Part shown: positions 36,182 to 45,840 of the stretch, piece by piece | Layout of the letters: every line of letters starts with the position of its first letter | How positions within the stretch are numbered: position 1 is the stretch's first letter | Source of the DNA: Chryseobacterium phosphatilyticum | GTDB taxonomy: Bacteria > Bacteroidota > Bacteroidia > Flavobacteriales > Weeksellaceae | Direction of reading: 5' to 3' | DNA length: 64,000 nucleotides | NCBI RefSeq assembly: GCF_002899825.2 | Contig: NZ_PPED02000001.1 | Span: 744,001-808,000 of the forward strand | Notes under the pieces: generated by a model | What the model was told of the DNA's origin: nothing | Database searches by the model: none | What the model saw: only the letters and a program-made list of their open reading frames with translations | Position numbers and translations under genes: made by a program

Positions 36182-36928
36182 TTAGATCACTTTAGCTTCT
36201 TCGTGAAGTAGTCTTACCAATTCATCTAAGTTGTCTGGAGAAACCATTTTCACAGCAGCTCTTGCCGGAACACTGTCATAAGATACCCCCTGCACTTTCA
36301 CTTCGGAAGAAGTGGGCTCTACCACCTGCAAAGGTTTTGTTCTTGCAGACATAATCCCTCTCATATTTGGAATAATCAGATCTTTCTCATCTACTAATCC
36401 TTTCTGACCTGCAAAAATTGCCGGTAATTTTACAGAAATAGTTTCTTTTCCACCTTCAATCTCTCTCACTGCTGTAGCTTCACCTCCGTTTACCTCTAAT
36501 CCTACAGATGCATTAACGAAAGGTTGATTTAATAACTGAGCTACCATTCCGGGAACAGAACCCCCGTTATAATCAATTGATTCTTTTCCGCAAAGGATAA
36601 GATCATATCCTCCGTTTTGAGCTACAGCTGCAATTTCTTTTGCTGTAGAATAGCTGTCTTTAGGATCAAGGTTTACTCTTACTGCATCATTGGCACCAAT
36701 AGCTAAAGCTTTTCTGACTACAGGTTCTGTGGCAGCGTCCCCTACATTAATTACGGTTACGGTAGCTCCCTGAGATTCCTGAAGTTTAATCGCTTTTGTC
36801 AACGCAAATTCATCTAGTGGATTGATCACCCACTGAATTCCGTTTTTGTCGAAAGCAGATTTATCTGCTGTAAAGTTAATTTTGGAAGTAGTATCCGGAA
36901 CACTACTAATGCAAACTAATATTTTCAT
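36182..36928 (-). CDS. etfB: Electron transfer flavoprotein subunit beta
   Basis: A 248-residue AMP-binding partner of EtfA. N-terminal MKILVCISSVPDTTSKINFT, the GIQWVINPLDEFALTKAIKLQE helix, GKESIDYNGGSVPGMVAQLL and the conserved PNMRGIMSARTKPLQVV segment are EtfB hallmarks. The final helix is SPDNLDELVRLLHEEAKV. It leads the etfBA operon. I saw no good TAnnTTTG element in the 200 bp upstream, which are very AT-rich and contain the palindrome ATGCATGCAT. Confidence 0.95.
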   Translation of the reverse strand: MKILVCISSVPDTTSKINFTADKSAFDKNGIQWVINPLDEFALTKAIKLQESQGATVTVINVGDAATEPVVRKALAIGANDAVRVNLDPKDSYSTAKEIAAVAQNGGYDLILCGKESIDYNGGSVPGMVAQLLNQPFVNASVGLEVNGGEATAVREIEGGKETISVKLPAIFAGQKGLVDEKDLIIPNMRGIMSARTKPLQVVEPTSSEVKVQGVSYDSVPARAAVKMVSPDNLDELVRLLHEEAKVI

Positions 36929-37126
36929 ATGTTGTTCTTAATTTTTTTATTTGGTCATATGTAACCTTACGGTTTCATGTGTACTATTTTATTTTTCTCT
37001 TTCCGGCATAAAATCATGACAGTTTATGCAGAGATTTTGTTTGAATTAATTTTTGCTAATATAAATAAAAAATATATTATGCATGCATAATACTTATTAA
37101 TTTATTATTCAATACATTAAATGTAC

Positions 37127-37834
37127 TTACTTAGCAGGTTGTGTTGCTCTAAACTCTATTTTACTTGGCAGAACCCTTGGATTCATCTTTAAAATATCCA
37201 GTATAAGATTTCCCATATCTTGCGGTTGAATCTTCCAGCTGTCTTTTTCTGAAGGAATATTTCCGTTAAAATAAGTGGCTACCGAACCCGGCATTATCAC
37301 TGTTGATTTAATATTATATTTTCTCAAATCGATCATAGCTGCTTGCGTAAATCCTACAACACCGAATTTTGAAGCGTTATACCCTGTTCCGTTCTCAAAG
37401 AAATTAGCTCCCGCCAGACTTGAAATGGTAATGTAATAGCCTTCAGTCTTTTTAAGCTCTTCCACAGATGCTTTTAAGGTATAAAAAGCTCCGGTTAGAT
37501 TGGTTTCTATCATATCATTCCATTCCTCGGCGGTCAACTCGTCCACGGGCTTAAAAATACCTAAACCGGCATTGGCAATCACGTAATCCAGCCTGCCGAA
37601 TTTTTCAAGGATATCTTTTGTGGCTTCTTGCTCACTTTCAAGACTTCGTACATCTGAAACAATTCCCAGCACATTTTCTGAATATGATTTAAGCTCTTCT
37701 TCGGCCTTCATGACATCGTCTCTTTTCCGTCCTGAAAATGCTACTGAAATACCATTTTCAAGCAATACTTTGGCAATTCCAAAGCCTATTCCTTTGGTCC
37801 CTCCTGTTATATAAGCTACTTTATGTTCTCTCAT
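37127..37834 (-). CDS. Short-chain dehydrogenase/reductase
   Basis: A 235-residue NAD(P)-dependent oxidoreductase. The cofactor motif is TGGTKGIGFGIA (residues 9-20), the structural motif is NAGLGIF (about 85-91) and the catalytic dyad is YNASK (about 149-153). The length and FabG-like order fit 3-oxoacyl-ACP reductase-type SDRs, but the substrate is unknown. The longest frame starts 49 codons upstream, where the hairpin terminator of the next gene lies, so the ATG at 37834 is used. The gene is separated from its neighbours by terminators. Confidence 0.87.
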   Translation of the reverse strand: MREHKVAYITGGTKGIGFGIAKVLLENGISVAFSGRKRDDVMKAEEELKSYSENVLGIVSDVRSLESEQEATKDILEKFGRLDYVIANAGLGIFKPVDELTAEEWNDMIETNLTGAFYTLKASVEELKKTEGYYITISSLAGANFFENGTGYNASKFGVVGFTQAAMIDLRKYNIKSTVIMPGSVATYFNGNIPSEKDSWKIQPQDMGNLILDILKMNPRVLPSKIEFRATQPAK

Positions 37835-37863
37835 CGTTATAGATTTAAGTTCTCTAAAATAGC

Positions 37864-37888
37864 AAAAACGCTCCAATTGGAGCGTTTT
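37864..37888 (-). terminator. Palindromic terminator after the T9SS cargo gene
   Basis: Perfect palindrome with arms AAAACGCTCCAA and TTGGAGCGTTTT. It is the same core (ACGCTCC/GGAGCGT) as the terminator at 40451-40476, supporting duplication of the gene pair. Confidence 0.85.
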
Positions 37889-37910
37889 ACTGATGCTAAG
37901 ATTTATCAGG

Positions 37911-39623
37911 TTATTTTTTGATGAATTTACTACTTGTCTTTCCTTCTTTGGTTTCAACAGTAATGATATAACTTCCTGCACTTAAGTTTTGTACATTTAT
38001 TTTATTACCATCAGTTTTTACATTTATCATTTTTCCTGACATATCTACCAGAGAGATATTTTTGATCTCTGAAGAAGTTCCGATATGTAAAATATCTGAA
38101 ACAGGATTTGGATAAACGGATATCTTACCTGTAGCAACCTGTTTCTTAGTACGTAAATCCAGGTTAAGTCTTATATTTTGGTTGTTCGACTTTCTTTCAA
38201 GAGATCTGAGTGTTGACGGACAATCTTCAATAGTTGCAAAATATCTCCCTTTAATAATAGTATTCGGAAGTAACATAATACTCTTTCCTGCCTTCATGGT
38301 AATGTCCTTTCCGGGATCTATAGAGTACGCGATTTCTGTTTTAATCGTGTTACTGGCCTGGTAAGTATACTGGTTGTTAAGTTCCTGGGAGTTGAGTGTA
38401 ATATCCTGCAAACATTGGTTTGAATCCTTATCATACAATTGATTTAGCTGTGGCAAAACCTCCTTTGTAGTCCTTCCTTCAAGATACAGATTATTGATAT
38501 CCAAGCTTGCTGCATTATAAATATCCGGATTTTGAATTTTGGATAGATAATTAGGGTTGTAACGATAGGAAAGATAAATATCTCCATATTTATTTCGCTG
38601 GATATCCGTTGCTTCCAGTGATGGATTACTTGTATTCAAAGGAAGCAGATAGTGAGGAACAGGATTGGAAAGGGCTGTCATATCAATCCCATAGACATTA
38701 GTCCATGCATTCCCCGCCAGATACATAATAGAACCGTCTTTACTAAACTCTGCAGATGAGGAGTGCAAAAGATCATTTTCAAGCTCCAGAAGATATTGAG
38801 GTGTGATTTTTCCTGTAGCATTGTCAAAAGACATCACTTTTCCCTTTGTCCAGTCAGGAACACCCCCTCCCCAATAACAAACATATACTAAATTTGAAAA
38901 ATTGGAATTTTTCAGGATGGGTGAGACCTTCATGTAACTTGATGCTCCTCCGTTATAATCATAATAGATATAAGGAAACGGCATATCGCTGACTACCGGA
39001 TAATTAACAATTCCCTGAGTATTTACTAAATAACTGTACATTTTATCCTTACAAGGTATCATTACCCAAAATGATTTTTTATCAGCATGTTGTACCACCC
39101 CGACATTTAAAGCTGAGAATGATCTTTCATCTATTCCTGTAAAAGGGATAGAAATATTATTGGGAAGAAAATCTCCTAAAGGCATACCATCTGTCCCTAT
39201 AGCCCCCGCAGAAATGTCAATAATTGAATAATTTGAGATTCCCGGAGTAATTGCCCCATTAGAATACATATAGGGAACCGGATTAAAAATATAATACAGA
39301 TCAGGATTACCGGGGTGTTTTAATATAGCCAGTTGAATTCCATAAGGACTACCACCATTTAAAATTGTTCCACCCATCAACTGATGTTCTCTGTTCCACA
39401 CTGATTGTCCATCCGTATAAAATAATAATTTCCCGTTGCTATCACTCACACTTCCCACAGGCTTCGATTGTGCATTCATCCCACTATTAGTCAAAACAAC
39501 AGGGCTTGCAGGGTTAGCAAAATTGACAGCAGCCTTATCTCCAAAATACCAATGGTTATTTTCCCCTTGTGAAAATAAGAACAAAGGAAAACTCAATAAG
39601 GTTGTTAAAAATATTTTTCTCAT
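37911..39623 (-). CDS. Secreted T9SS type A cargo protein, copy 1
   Basis: A 570-residue secreted protein. Signal MRKIFLTTLLSFPLFLFSQ, then GENNHWYFGDKAAVNF, a common start of flavobacterial secreted beta-propeller-like proteins. The body has repeated Tyr/Gly-rich beta segments, for example DGTDGMPLGDFLPNN-like stretches and EATDIQRNKYGDIYLSYRYN. It ends in a T9SS type A domain: KISVYPNPVSDILHIGTSS, then GSYIITVETKEGKTSSKFIKK. It is a paralogue of 40502-42235, sharing the start, body order and terminator. The function is unknown. Its partner gene (39632) starts 8 bp upstream. Confidence 0.85.
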   Translation of the reverse strand: MRKIFLTTLLSFPLFLFSQGENNHWYFGDKAAVNFANPASPVVLTNSGMNAQSKPVGSVSDSNGKLLFYTDGQSVWNREHQLMGGTILNGGSPYGIQLAILKHPGNPDLYYIFNPVPYMYSNGAITPGISNYSIIDISAGAIGTDGMPLGDFLPNNISIPFTGIDERSFSALNVGVVQHADKKSFWVMIPCKDKMYSYLVNTQGIVNYPVVSDMPFPYIYYDYNGGASSYMKVSPILKNSNFSNLVYVCYWGGGVPDWTKGKVMSFDNATGKITPQYLLELENDLLHSSSAEFSKDGSIMYLAGNAWTNVYGIDMTALSNPVPHYLLPLNTSNPSLEATDIQRNKYGDIYLSYRYNPNYLSKIQNPDIYNAASLDINNLYLEGRTTKEVLPQLNQLYDKDSNQCLQDITLNSQELNNQYTYQASNTIKTEIAYSIDPGKDITMKAGKSIMLLPNTIIKGRYFATIEDCPSTLRSLERKSNNQNIRLNLDLRTKKQVATGKISVYPNPVSDILHIGTSSEIKNISLVDMSGKMINVKTDGNKINVQNLSAGSYIITVETKEGKTSSKFIKK

Positions 39624-39631
39624 ACATACCG

Positions 39632-40384
39632 CTATTTTAGATTGAGTTTTGCATTATTTTCTAACTTTTCAATTCTTTTTGACTGTTCTTCCATTTTTTC
39701 CTGTTGCTGCAATGTGTACAGCGTTAGCTCTTCTACTTTTTTCAACAAAAGAATATTCATTTCTTTTAGCTCAATTCCATTTTTAATTGCTTCTTCGGTC
39801 GTTGGTACTTCTGGTAAGTGTCCATTATCATTAATAAAAGACTTTAGATCTTGTAAAGGCATCAATTTGTAATCTTTAGCAAATACATAATCTGCCCAAT
39901 TGTTATTTGCTGCTATTTCAACTTTTACTTTTTCTGTTTTAATACCATCTTTTACAAAAAGGCGGTAGCCATCACATGTAATGCAGTTTACTGCATTCGT
40001 TCCCATACCTACTTTGGATGTACCGGAAACAAACAGTGCTTTGCTTTCATCCGGAACAGTGCTGCTTGTAGAAAGGAAATCATGAGAAGGGTGTATATAA
40101 AGTCCGTCAATACCTACTGATCTGGAAGGGGCAAGATGTTCAATGGTAAAATAAGAATCCAGAAAGCTTCCCCTATTAGGCATAAAATACTTGAATTTAA
40201 TTTGTCCATCCACCATACGAAGGTTTCCGGATAGAGTAAATTTATCATAGGAGTTTGCCAGCCCTACACTTACATTCCCATCTCTAAAAGCAGGATCAGT
40301 CGTTGTATTGTTACCACCCCATTGTTGAGAAAATAAGGAATTAGCGCACAGAAGTGCGAATAAAATTGCAGTCGTTTTTTTCAT
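39632..40384 (-). CDS. Secreted coiled-coil protein, copy 1
   Basis: A 250-residue exported protein (signal MKKTTAILFALLCANSLFSQ) with a beta-rich N-terminal half and the well-conserved Bacteroidota tail. The tail reads WADYVFAKDYKLMPLQDLKSF, then NGHLPEVPTTEEAIKNGIELKEMNILLLKKVEELTLYTLQQQ, then a coiled coil. It is paralogous to 42261-43028. Similar proteins are usually named tail fiber-like, without known function. It is the upstream gene of a pair with the T9SS cargo at 37911, 8 bp apart, and its leader is 96% identical to the other copy. Confidence 0.82.
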   Translation of the reverse strand: MKKTTAILFALLCANSLFSQQWGGNNTTTDPAFRDGNVSVGLANSYDKFTLSGNLRMVDGQIKFKYFMPNRGSFLDSYFTIEHLAPSRSVGIDGLYIHPSHDFLSTSSTVPDESKALFVSGTSKVGMGTNAVNCITCDGYRLFVKDGIKTEKVKVEIAANNNWADYVFAKDYKLMPLQDLKSFINDNGHLPEVPTTEEAIKNGIELKEMNILLLKKVEELTLYTLQQQEKMEEQSKRIEKLENNAKLNLK

Positions 40385-40432
40385 GTTATTAATTTTTTTC
40401 TTGAATTATAAATATATATAGAATATTTTTAA
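40321..40432. repeat. Direct repeat, copy 1 (signal peptide and leader of the coiled-coil gene)
   Basis: A 112-bp block spanning the first 20 codons and the upstream leader. It matches 42965-43076 with about four differences by my alignment, so the two genes share their 5' ends nearly exactly. Confidence 0.8.
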
Positions 40433-40450
40433 TTAACAACAAGATAGAAT

Positions 40451-40476
40451 AAAAAAAACGCTCCATTCGGAGCGTT
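40451..40476 (-). terminator. Terminator after the T9SS cargo gene copy 2
   Basis: Stem AACGCTCC (40457-40464) with GGAGCGTT (40469-40476), loop ATTC, with eight A residues on its left that are T-run on the minus strand. Confidence 0.85.
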
Positions 40477-40501
40477 CTATTGAATAATAAATAATCTGAT
40501 T

Positions 40502-42235
40502 TTATTTTTTGATAAATCTTTGTGCTGATTTACCTTCTTTTGTTTCGACATTCAAGATATAGTTTCCAGTAGGAAGACCTTTTACATCAATCTTATGACC
40601 ATCCAATCTTACGTTGATCATTTTACCAGAAATATCAGTAACAAACACATTTTTAATTTCTGAAGGTGATACAATATTTAAAATATCTGAGGCTGGATTA
40701 GGGAATACTTTTACGCTTTTACCGGTTTCCGCCTTTTTATCGGTTGGCATCGTTCTTAAATCCAGACGCATTTTATCTTTTACATCTTGCTTTTTAGCTT
40801 CAACCCCTCCTCCCTTACAACTGCAATCTTCAATTTGTGCCAAATAATTAGCTCCATACTCAATATTGGTATTGGGAAGCAGATCAATACTATTTCCCGC
40901 TTTCATGGTAATATTTTGTGTCGAGTTCACTTTATAGTCCTGTTGAGCTGTAATATTATTGCTTACATGATATGTATAAGGCACACTATGATTATCCGGT
41001 GAAGTTAAAGTAAGAGAGTTTAAGCACGCTCCGGCTCTTCTTGAAAGGTTGGGAACCAGCTGCGGAAGATTATTTACAGATCCTACATAAATGGCAGGTT
41101 GTGATAAATTTGAAAGAAGAAGCCCGTCAAGATTAGCATAGCTCTGGCCATACACATCCGGATTTACTATTTTTCCTAAACTTTTATCATTATTATAATA
41201 GGGTAAATAAAAATAAATGTCGCCTTTAGTATTTCTTTGTATTGTAATTGGGATCCCCATACCATACATATCCGGCTGTCCGGTATTTAATACATTATAA
41301 ACAACATTCGTATTATTCGAATTCAGTAAATCTACAGAATACAACATGGTATTGGTATTAACACCAGGGGCATATCTGCTGATATACAATACATTTGCAT
41401 ACTGATTGAATTCGGCATGTAAAGTTCCCATACTCGCAATTGACAAATTATAATCTGTCGTAGTTGCTCCGGAAAGGTTGTCAAAAGAACACACCAGTCC
41501 TTCATTCTCTCCTGTTGATCCATTTGAATTGGTAATGCTTAAAAGATGTGAATAATTGCACGAATTTACTTCCGGTGAAGCTTTTAGAGAAATCCCGTCG
41601 TAATAAGTGAAAATTCCGGAGGTATTTAAATTACTTACAATCGGTGTTGTATTCAACCCTGCACTACTCAAGCGATAAGAATATAGTTTTGTTCCTGTGG
41701 TAATCAAAACCCAGAAAGAGTTACCATCTGCGTGTGGTACGATTGTCACCCCTCTTGCATTCGTAAAATCATTGCCCAGATCATCTAAAATGGGAACTTT
41801 TTTCAAGTTCTGAACAACAGCACCTAAATGCTGGCCATTTGATCCGATTCCTCCCAAAGTCATATCAACTACGGAATAGCGGGCTGTATATCCTCCAAGC
41901 GTTGGAGTGCTGATAATATAGTACAGGTTCGGATTCGTAGGATGTTTTGAAATAGCAATCTGCACTCCTTGCTGGTCGATATCACCATTCATCATCACCT
42001 GATGATCTCTGTTGTACACCTCTGCACCATTAGTGTAAAATAATAAATTTCCATTGCTATCACTTATTGTTGCTGAAGATGACATGGAAATCATCTGGCT
42101 ATTTGAAAGAACTTGTGGAGTGTTGCCGGCAAAATTAAGTGCTACCTGAGATCCAAAATACCAGTTATTATTCTCTCCCTGCGCATACCCTAAAAGGGAT
42201 ATACATACCGATATTGATAAAAAAAGCTTTTTCAT
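40502..42235 (-). CDS. Secreted T9SS type A cargo protein, copy 2
   Basis: A 577-residue secreted protein with signal MKKLFLSISVCISLLGYAQ and GENNNWYFGSQVALNF. The organisation matches copy 1 (37911-39623): the same N-terminal WYFG motif, DSNGNLLFYTNGAEVYNRDHQVM, a Cys-rich insert IEDCSCKGGGVEAKKQDVKD near the end, then a type A sorting domain KVFPNPASDILNIVSPSEIKN to AQRFIKK. It lies 25 bp after its coiled-coil partner gene in an operon. Function is unknown; secretion by the type IX system is a confident inference. Confidence 0.85.
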   Translation of the reverse strand: MKKLFLSISVCISLLGYAQGENNNWYFGSQVALNFAGNTPQVLSNSQMISMSSSATISDSNGNLLFYTNGAEVYNRDHQVMMNGDIDQQGVQIAISKHPTNPNLYYIISTPTLGGYTARYSVVDMTLGGIGSNGQHLGAVVQNLKKVPILDDLGNDFTNARGVTIVPHADGNSFWVLITTGTKLYSYRLSSAGLNTTPIVSNLNTSGIFTYYDGISLKASPEVNSCNYSHLLSITNSNGSTGENEGLVCSFDNLSGATTTDYNLSIASMGTLHAEFNQYANVLYISRYAPGVNTNTMLYSVDLLNSNNTNVVYNVLNTGQPDMYGMGIPITIQRNTKGDIYFYLPYYNNDKSLGKIVNPDVYGQSYANLDGLLLSNLSQPAIYVGSVNNLPQLVPNLSRRAGACLNSLTLTSPDNHSVPYTYHVSNNITAQQDYKVNSTQNITMKAGNSIDLLPNTNIEYGANYLAQIEDCSCKGGGVEAKKQDVKDKMRLDLRTMPTDKKAETGKSVKVFPNPASDILNIVSPSEIKNVFVTDISGKMINVRLDGHKIDVKGLPTGNYILNVETKEGKSAQRFIKK

Positions 42236-42260
42236 AAATAATATTTAAATAGTTTAAAGA

Positions 42261-43028
42261 TTATTTATTCGCTTTTTTTTCCAATATTTCAATACGCTTA
42301 TTTTGTTTCTCCATATATTGTTGCTGCTCATCCATATGTTTTTGTTGCTGTAAAGTATACAGGGTAAGTTCTTCTATTTTTTTCAACAAAAGAATATTCA
42401 TTTCTTTAAGCTCTATTCCGTTATTAATCGCTTCCTCAGTCGTAGGAACTTCCGGTAAGTGACCTTTAGTATCAATATAGGACTGTAGTTCCTTCAAGGG
42501 CATTAATTTGTAATCTTTAGCAAACACATAATCTGCCCAGCCGTTGTTGGCAGCAATTTCGACTTTTACTTTTTCGGTTTTGATACCATCTTTTACAAAA
42601 AGCCTGTATCCGTCACAGTTAATGCAGTTAACGGAATTAGTACCCATTCCGATTCGGGAATCAGGAGACAGATAAAGTGTTTTACTTTCATTTGGTGCTG
42701 TACCATCCGCATTAACTACACCATGAGAAGGATATATATAAAGCCCACTTCCTCCATACAAACTACCAATCTCGTAATGCTGTATCGTAAAATAGGAATC
42801 TATCGTACTTCCTCTATTGGGTAAATGGTACCCAAAATTAATTTTCCCATCTGTCATTCGTAAATTTCCTTTAGATATGGTAACCTTATCAAAGGAATTA
42901 AGTGAACCAATACTCACAGTTCCGGATCTGGAAATAGGATCTGTTGTAGTATTGTTTCCAGTCCATTGTTGGGAAAATAAGGAATTAGCGCACAGAATTG
43001 CGAATAAAATTACAGTCGTTTTTTTCAT
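42261..43028 (-). CDS. Secreted coiled-coil protein, copy 2
   Basis: A 255-residue exported protein, signal MKKTTVILFAILCANSLFSQ, paralogous to 39632-40384. The conserved C-terminal half reads WADYVFAKDYKLMPLKELQSY, then KGHLPEVPTTEEAINNGIELKEMNILLLKKIEELTLYTLQQQ, then a longer coiled coil (HMDEQQQYMEKQNKRIEILEK). Its N-terminal half is more diverged from copy 1 than its leader. It is the first gene of the second pair and starts 116 bp after the third T9SS gene, so it may be a separate transcript. Confidence 0.82.
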   Translation of the reverse strand: MKKTTVILFAILCANSLFSQQWTGNNTTTDPISRSGTVSIGSLNSFDKVTISKGNLRMTDGKINFGYHLPNRGSTIDSYFTIQHYEIGSLYGGSGLYIYPSHGVVNADGTAPNESKTLYLSPDSRIGMGTNSVNCINCDGYRLFVKDGIKTEKVKVEIAANNGWADYVFAKDYKLMPLKELQSYIDTKGHLPEVPTTEEAINNGIELKEMNILLLKKIEELTLYTLQQQKHMDEQQQYMEKQNKRIEILEKKANK

Positions 43029-43076
43029 GTTATTAATTTTTTTCTTGAATTATAAAAATATATAGAATATTTTTAA
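42965..43076. repeat. Direct repeat, copy 2
   Basis: Counterpart of 40321-40432. It covers the start codon, signal-peptide codons and 5' leader of the second coiled-coil gene, with about four mismatches over 112 bp. Confidence 0.8.
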
Positions 43077-43144
43077 CACACAATAGTTAAAATCAAAAAA
43101 ATCACTTCTTATTAAGTGCTTTAATAATGAAAAGGCAATTCTGT

Positions 43145-44062
43145 TTAATTTTTGATAAATTTCTCTGTAATGCTGTTTTTCTCTGTTTCTACTTTAAGTA
43201 TATATTCTCCCACGATTAGATTTTTTAGATCTATATGATCTCCACTTAACTTTACTTCAACCCTTTTTCCCGTGAGATCAAAAACTTCTGCATATTTGAT
43301 TTTATAGGGGGATTTAATCTTTATAACATCTGATGCCGGATTAGGATAAAGCTGAACAAGCTTTTGGTTTGTTTTAAAATCTTTAACCCTCATATTCAGA
43401 TCATTATTGACCTTAATATTGTCAACATATGCCGTCCCTATAGCATTGTTATGTACAAAACGTAACTGACCGATATTTAAAGGTTGTACTGCCACCCCTG
43501 TAAAAATCAATACATCATTAAGATAATATTTCACCTCTCCCGATGTGCTTATTACCTTAAATCTGTACCAGATGTCCGGAGACCAGACCCCTGGGGTAGA
43601 AACAAGAGACGGGGCACCTGAAACTGAATTTAAAATAGTAACTACACCTGTTTTATCAAAATCGACCCGAACAACATACTGTTCTTCAAGACTATCCATT
43701 GCCTGAAAGCCAAACACAGATCCATTATGCTGAGACATATTGATATCGAAGGAAACTGAAAAATTACCAAAAGCAAGGGGCGTAGGCAGATTATAAAAAC
43801 CTCCTATAATCGGTTCTGTCTGAGTTCCAAAGATAGGTTCTTTGACAATCCTAAGAGAATGACTACCATCACTGGCATTATCAAGGCTAATCATCTGGTG
43901 AGTGACATTAGGTGGCACATCTCCTGTTGGGGTACTGATCCAAAACCCCTGTCCGTTAATATCACCTTCAACAAACCCTTCACTATCTTCGAAAGAGGTA
44001 GATTGTTGTGCCATAGAAAATGTACACAGCAAAGAAAACGCAATTGAGTAAATTATTTTCAT
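43145..44062 (-). CDS. Secreted T9SS type A protein with LamG-like domain
   Basis: A 305-residue secreted protein. Signal MKIIYSIAFSLLCTFSMAQ, then a jelly-roll LamG/concanavalin-like domain over about residues 20-220 (SFEDSEGFVEGDINGQGFW, FSVSFDINMSQHNGSVFGF, VWSPDIWYRFKVISTSGEVKYYLND). It ends in the type A sorting domain KLVQLYPNPASDVIKIKSPYKI to NSITEKFIKN. It may bind glycans, by fold analogy only. The start is the ATG at 44062. It lies upstream of the duplicated pair and may share regulation. Confidence 0.83.
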   Translation of the reverse strand: MKIIYSIAFSLLCTFSMAQQSTSFEDSEGFVEGDINGQGFWISTPTGDVPPNVTHQMISLDNASDGSHSLRIVKEPIFGTQTEPIIGGFYNLPTPLAFGNFSVSFDINMSQHNGSVFGFQAMDSLEEQYVVRVDFDKTGVVTILNSVSGAPSLVSTPGVWSPDIWYRFKVISTSGEVKYYLNDVLIFTGVAVQPLNIGQLRFVHNNAIGTAYVDNIKVNNDLNMRVKDFKTNQKLVQLYPNPASDVIKIKSPYKIKYAEVFDLTGKRVEVKLSGDHIDLKNLIVGEYILKVETEKNSITEKFIKN

Positions 44063-44239
44063 GGTATTTCAAGTTTTGCATTAAAATTATAAACTTTCCT
44101 TGAATAGTGAAATAATTTATTAATAAATAAAAATGAAACAGTTATTTTTAATAAATTTAATTTTTTATAGTGAATAATTTAATTCCTTTATATGATTAAA
44201 AATGATCATTTCAAATTATTAATCACAATAATGAAAAAA

Positions 44240-44271
44240 AATAAGACACTCTGATAGTAGAATGTCTTATT
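44240..44271 (-). terminator. Terminator after the M20 dipeptidase gene
   Basis: Stem AATAAGACACTCT (44240-44252) with AGAATGTCTTATT (44259-44271), one mismatch, with a run of A to its left that is a T-run on the minus strand. Confidence 0.8.
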
Positions 44272-44294
44272 TCTTTGCTGTACTTATTATATTA

Positions 44295-45674
44295 TTACTT
44301 TGAATAATTCTCAAAGAAAAGAGGGATGCTTTCTATCCCTTTATAGAAATTAAATAATCCATAATGCTCATTAGGTGAGTGAATTGCATCAGAATCCAGA
44401 CCAAAGCCCATTAATACTGACTTAGCTCCCAAAACCTTTTCAAACATCGAAGTAATTGGAATACTTCCTCCACTTCTGTATGGCAATACTTCTTTACCAA
44501 ATGCTGTTTCCATCGCTTTTTTAGCAGCAAGGAATTCTTTGGTATCACTTTGCAGTACGTATGGCATTCCCCCGTGATGTGGTGTTACTTTAACTTTTAC
44601 CGTATCCGGTGCAATTTTCTCAAAGTATTTTGTGAATTTCTCCGTAATTTCTTCCGGTGTCTGATACGGCACCAGACGCATTGAAATTTTAGCAAAAGCT
44701 TTTGAAGGAATCACTGTTTTAGCTCCTTCCCCTGTATATCCACCCCAAATACCATTACAATCTAGTGTAGGACGAATTGAAGCTCTTTCAAGGGTTGTAT
44801 ACCCTTTCTCGCCTTCAATATTGCTTAGTCCGATTGATTTTTTGAATTCTTCAGGGTTATCCTTAAGTTTATTCATTTCTGTTCTGTCTGCATCGGATAC
44901 AACTTCAACATTATCATAGAAACCATCAATTGTAATATGACCGTTTTCGTCAATCAGATTGGCAATCATTCTTGAAAGCACATGGATAGGATTGGGTACT
45001 GCTCCCCCGTAAAGACCAGAATGCAGGTCTCTGTTTGGGCCTTCTACCTCCACTTCCACATAGCTCAATCCTCTTAAACCTGTCGTAACCGTAGGTTGCT
45101 CATTGCTATAGATGTGAGTATCGGAAATCAGAATACAATCACAAGATAATTTTTCTTTATTTTCGTTAACGAAATCACCAAGGCTCACCGATCCTACTTC
45201 TTCTTCTCCTTCAAGGATAAATTTAACATTACAAGGAAGCGTATTGGTTCTCATCATGGCTTCAAAAGCCTTTAAATGCATAAAGAACTGCCCTTTATCA
45301 TCAGCAGCTCCTCTGGCAAAGATTGCCCCTTCAGGATGAAGCTCAGTTTTCTCAATATAGGGCTCAAAAGGAGGTTTTGTCCATAATTCCAGCGGATCTG
45401 CCGGCTGAACGTCATAATGCCCATACACCAATACTGTAGGAAGGCTTTTATCAAAGATTTTTTCTCCGAAGACAATAGGATATCCTTTTGTCTCACATAT
45501 TTCAACATTATCTGCACCTGCATTTCTTAGATGGTCTGCACATACATCTGCACACTTCAATACATCGTTCTTATAGGCAGGATCTGCAGAAATAGAAGGA
45601 ATTCTCAATAACTCAAATAATTCATCTACGAAACGTTGTTTGTTTTCGTTGATGTAATTTAATGTCTCTTGCAT
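44295..45674 (-). CDS. M20 family dipeptidase
   Basis: A 459-residue cytoplasmic zinc metallopeptidase. Ligand segments are YGHYDVQPADPLELW (His and Asp, about residues 83-97), GAADDKGQFFMHL (about 124-136, bridging Asp), EGEEEVGS (about 158-165) and a late HSPNEHYGL (near 437-445). VLVYGHYDVQP is typical of the dipeptidase (CNDP-like) branch of M20, which cleaves short peptides. The start ATG at 45674 gives the family N-terminus. It is a single gene with its own terminator. Confidence 0.93.
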   Translation of the reverse strand: MQETLNYINENKQRFVDELFELLRIPSISADPAYKNDVLKCADVCADHLRNAGADNVEICETKGYPIVFGEKIFDKSLPTVLVYGHYDVQPADPLELWTKPPFEPYIEKTELHPEGAIFARGAADDKGQFFMHLKAFEAMMRTNTLPCNVKFILEGEEEVGSVSLGDFVNENKEKLSCDCILISDTHIYSNEQPTVTTGLRGLSYVEVEVEGPNRDLHSGLYGGAVPNPIHVLSRMIANLIDENGHITIDGFYDNVEVVSDADRTEMNKLKDNPEEFKKSIGLSNIEGEKGYTTLERASIRPTLDCNGIWGGYTGEGAKTVIPSKAFAKISMRLVPYQTPEEITEKFTKYFEKIAPDTVKVKVTPHHGGMPYVLQSDTKEFLAAKKAMETAFGKEVLPYRSGGSIPITSMFEKVLGAKSVLMGFGLDSDAIHSPNEHYGLFNFYKGIESIPLFFENYSK

Positions 45675-45793
45675 TGTAAATATTTGTTTGGTTAAAATTA
45701 AAAAAAATGCATCGCAGGAACAAGCAAAAACAGAGGATTTTTCAGATAAATCATTTATTTTATTGCCGTCAGTTGATCTATGATTTTTTAATA

Positions 45794-45821
45794 AAAAATG
45801 CCCTGTAGCAAACAGGGCATG
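45794..45821 (-). terminator. Terminator after the Ala/Glu/Lys-rich lipoprotein gene
   Basis: Stem ATGCCCTG (45799-45806) with CAGGGCAT (45814-45821), loop TAGCAAA, and a T-run on the minus strand. Confidence 0.85.
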
Positions 45822-45840
45822 GTATATTGTATACTACTAA

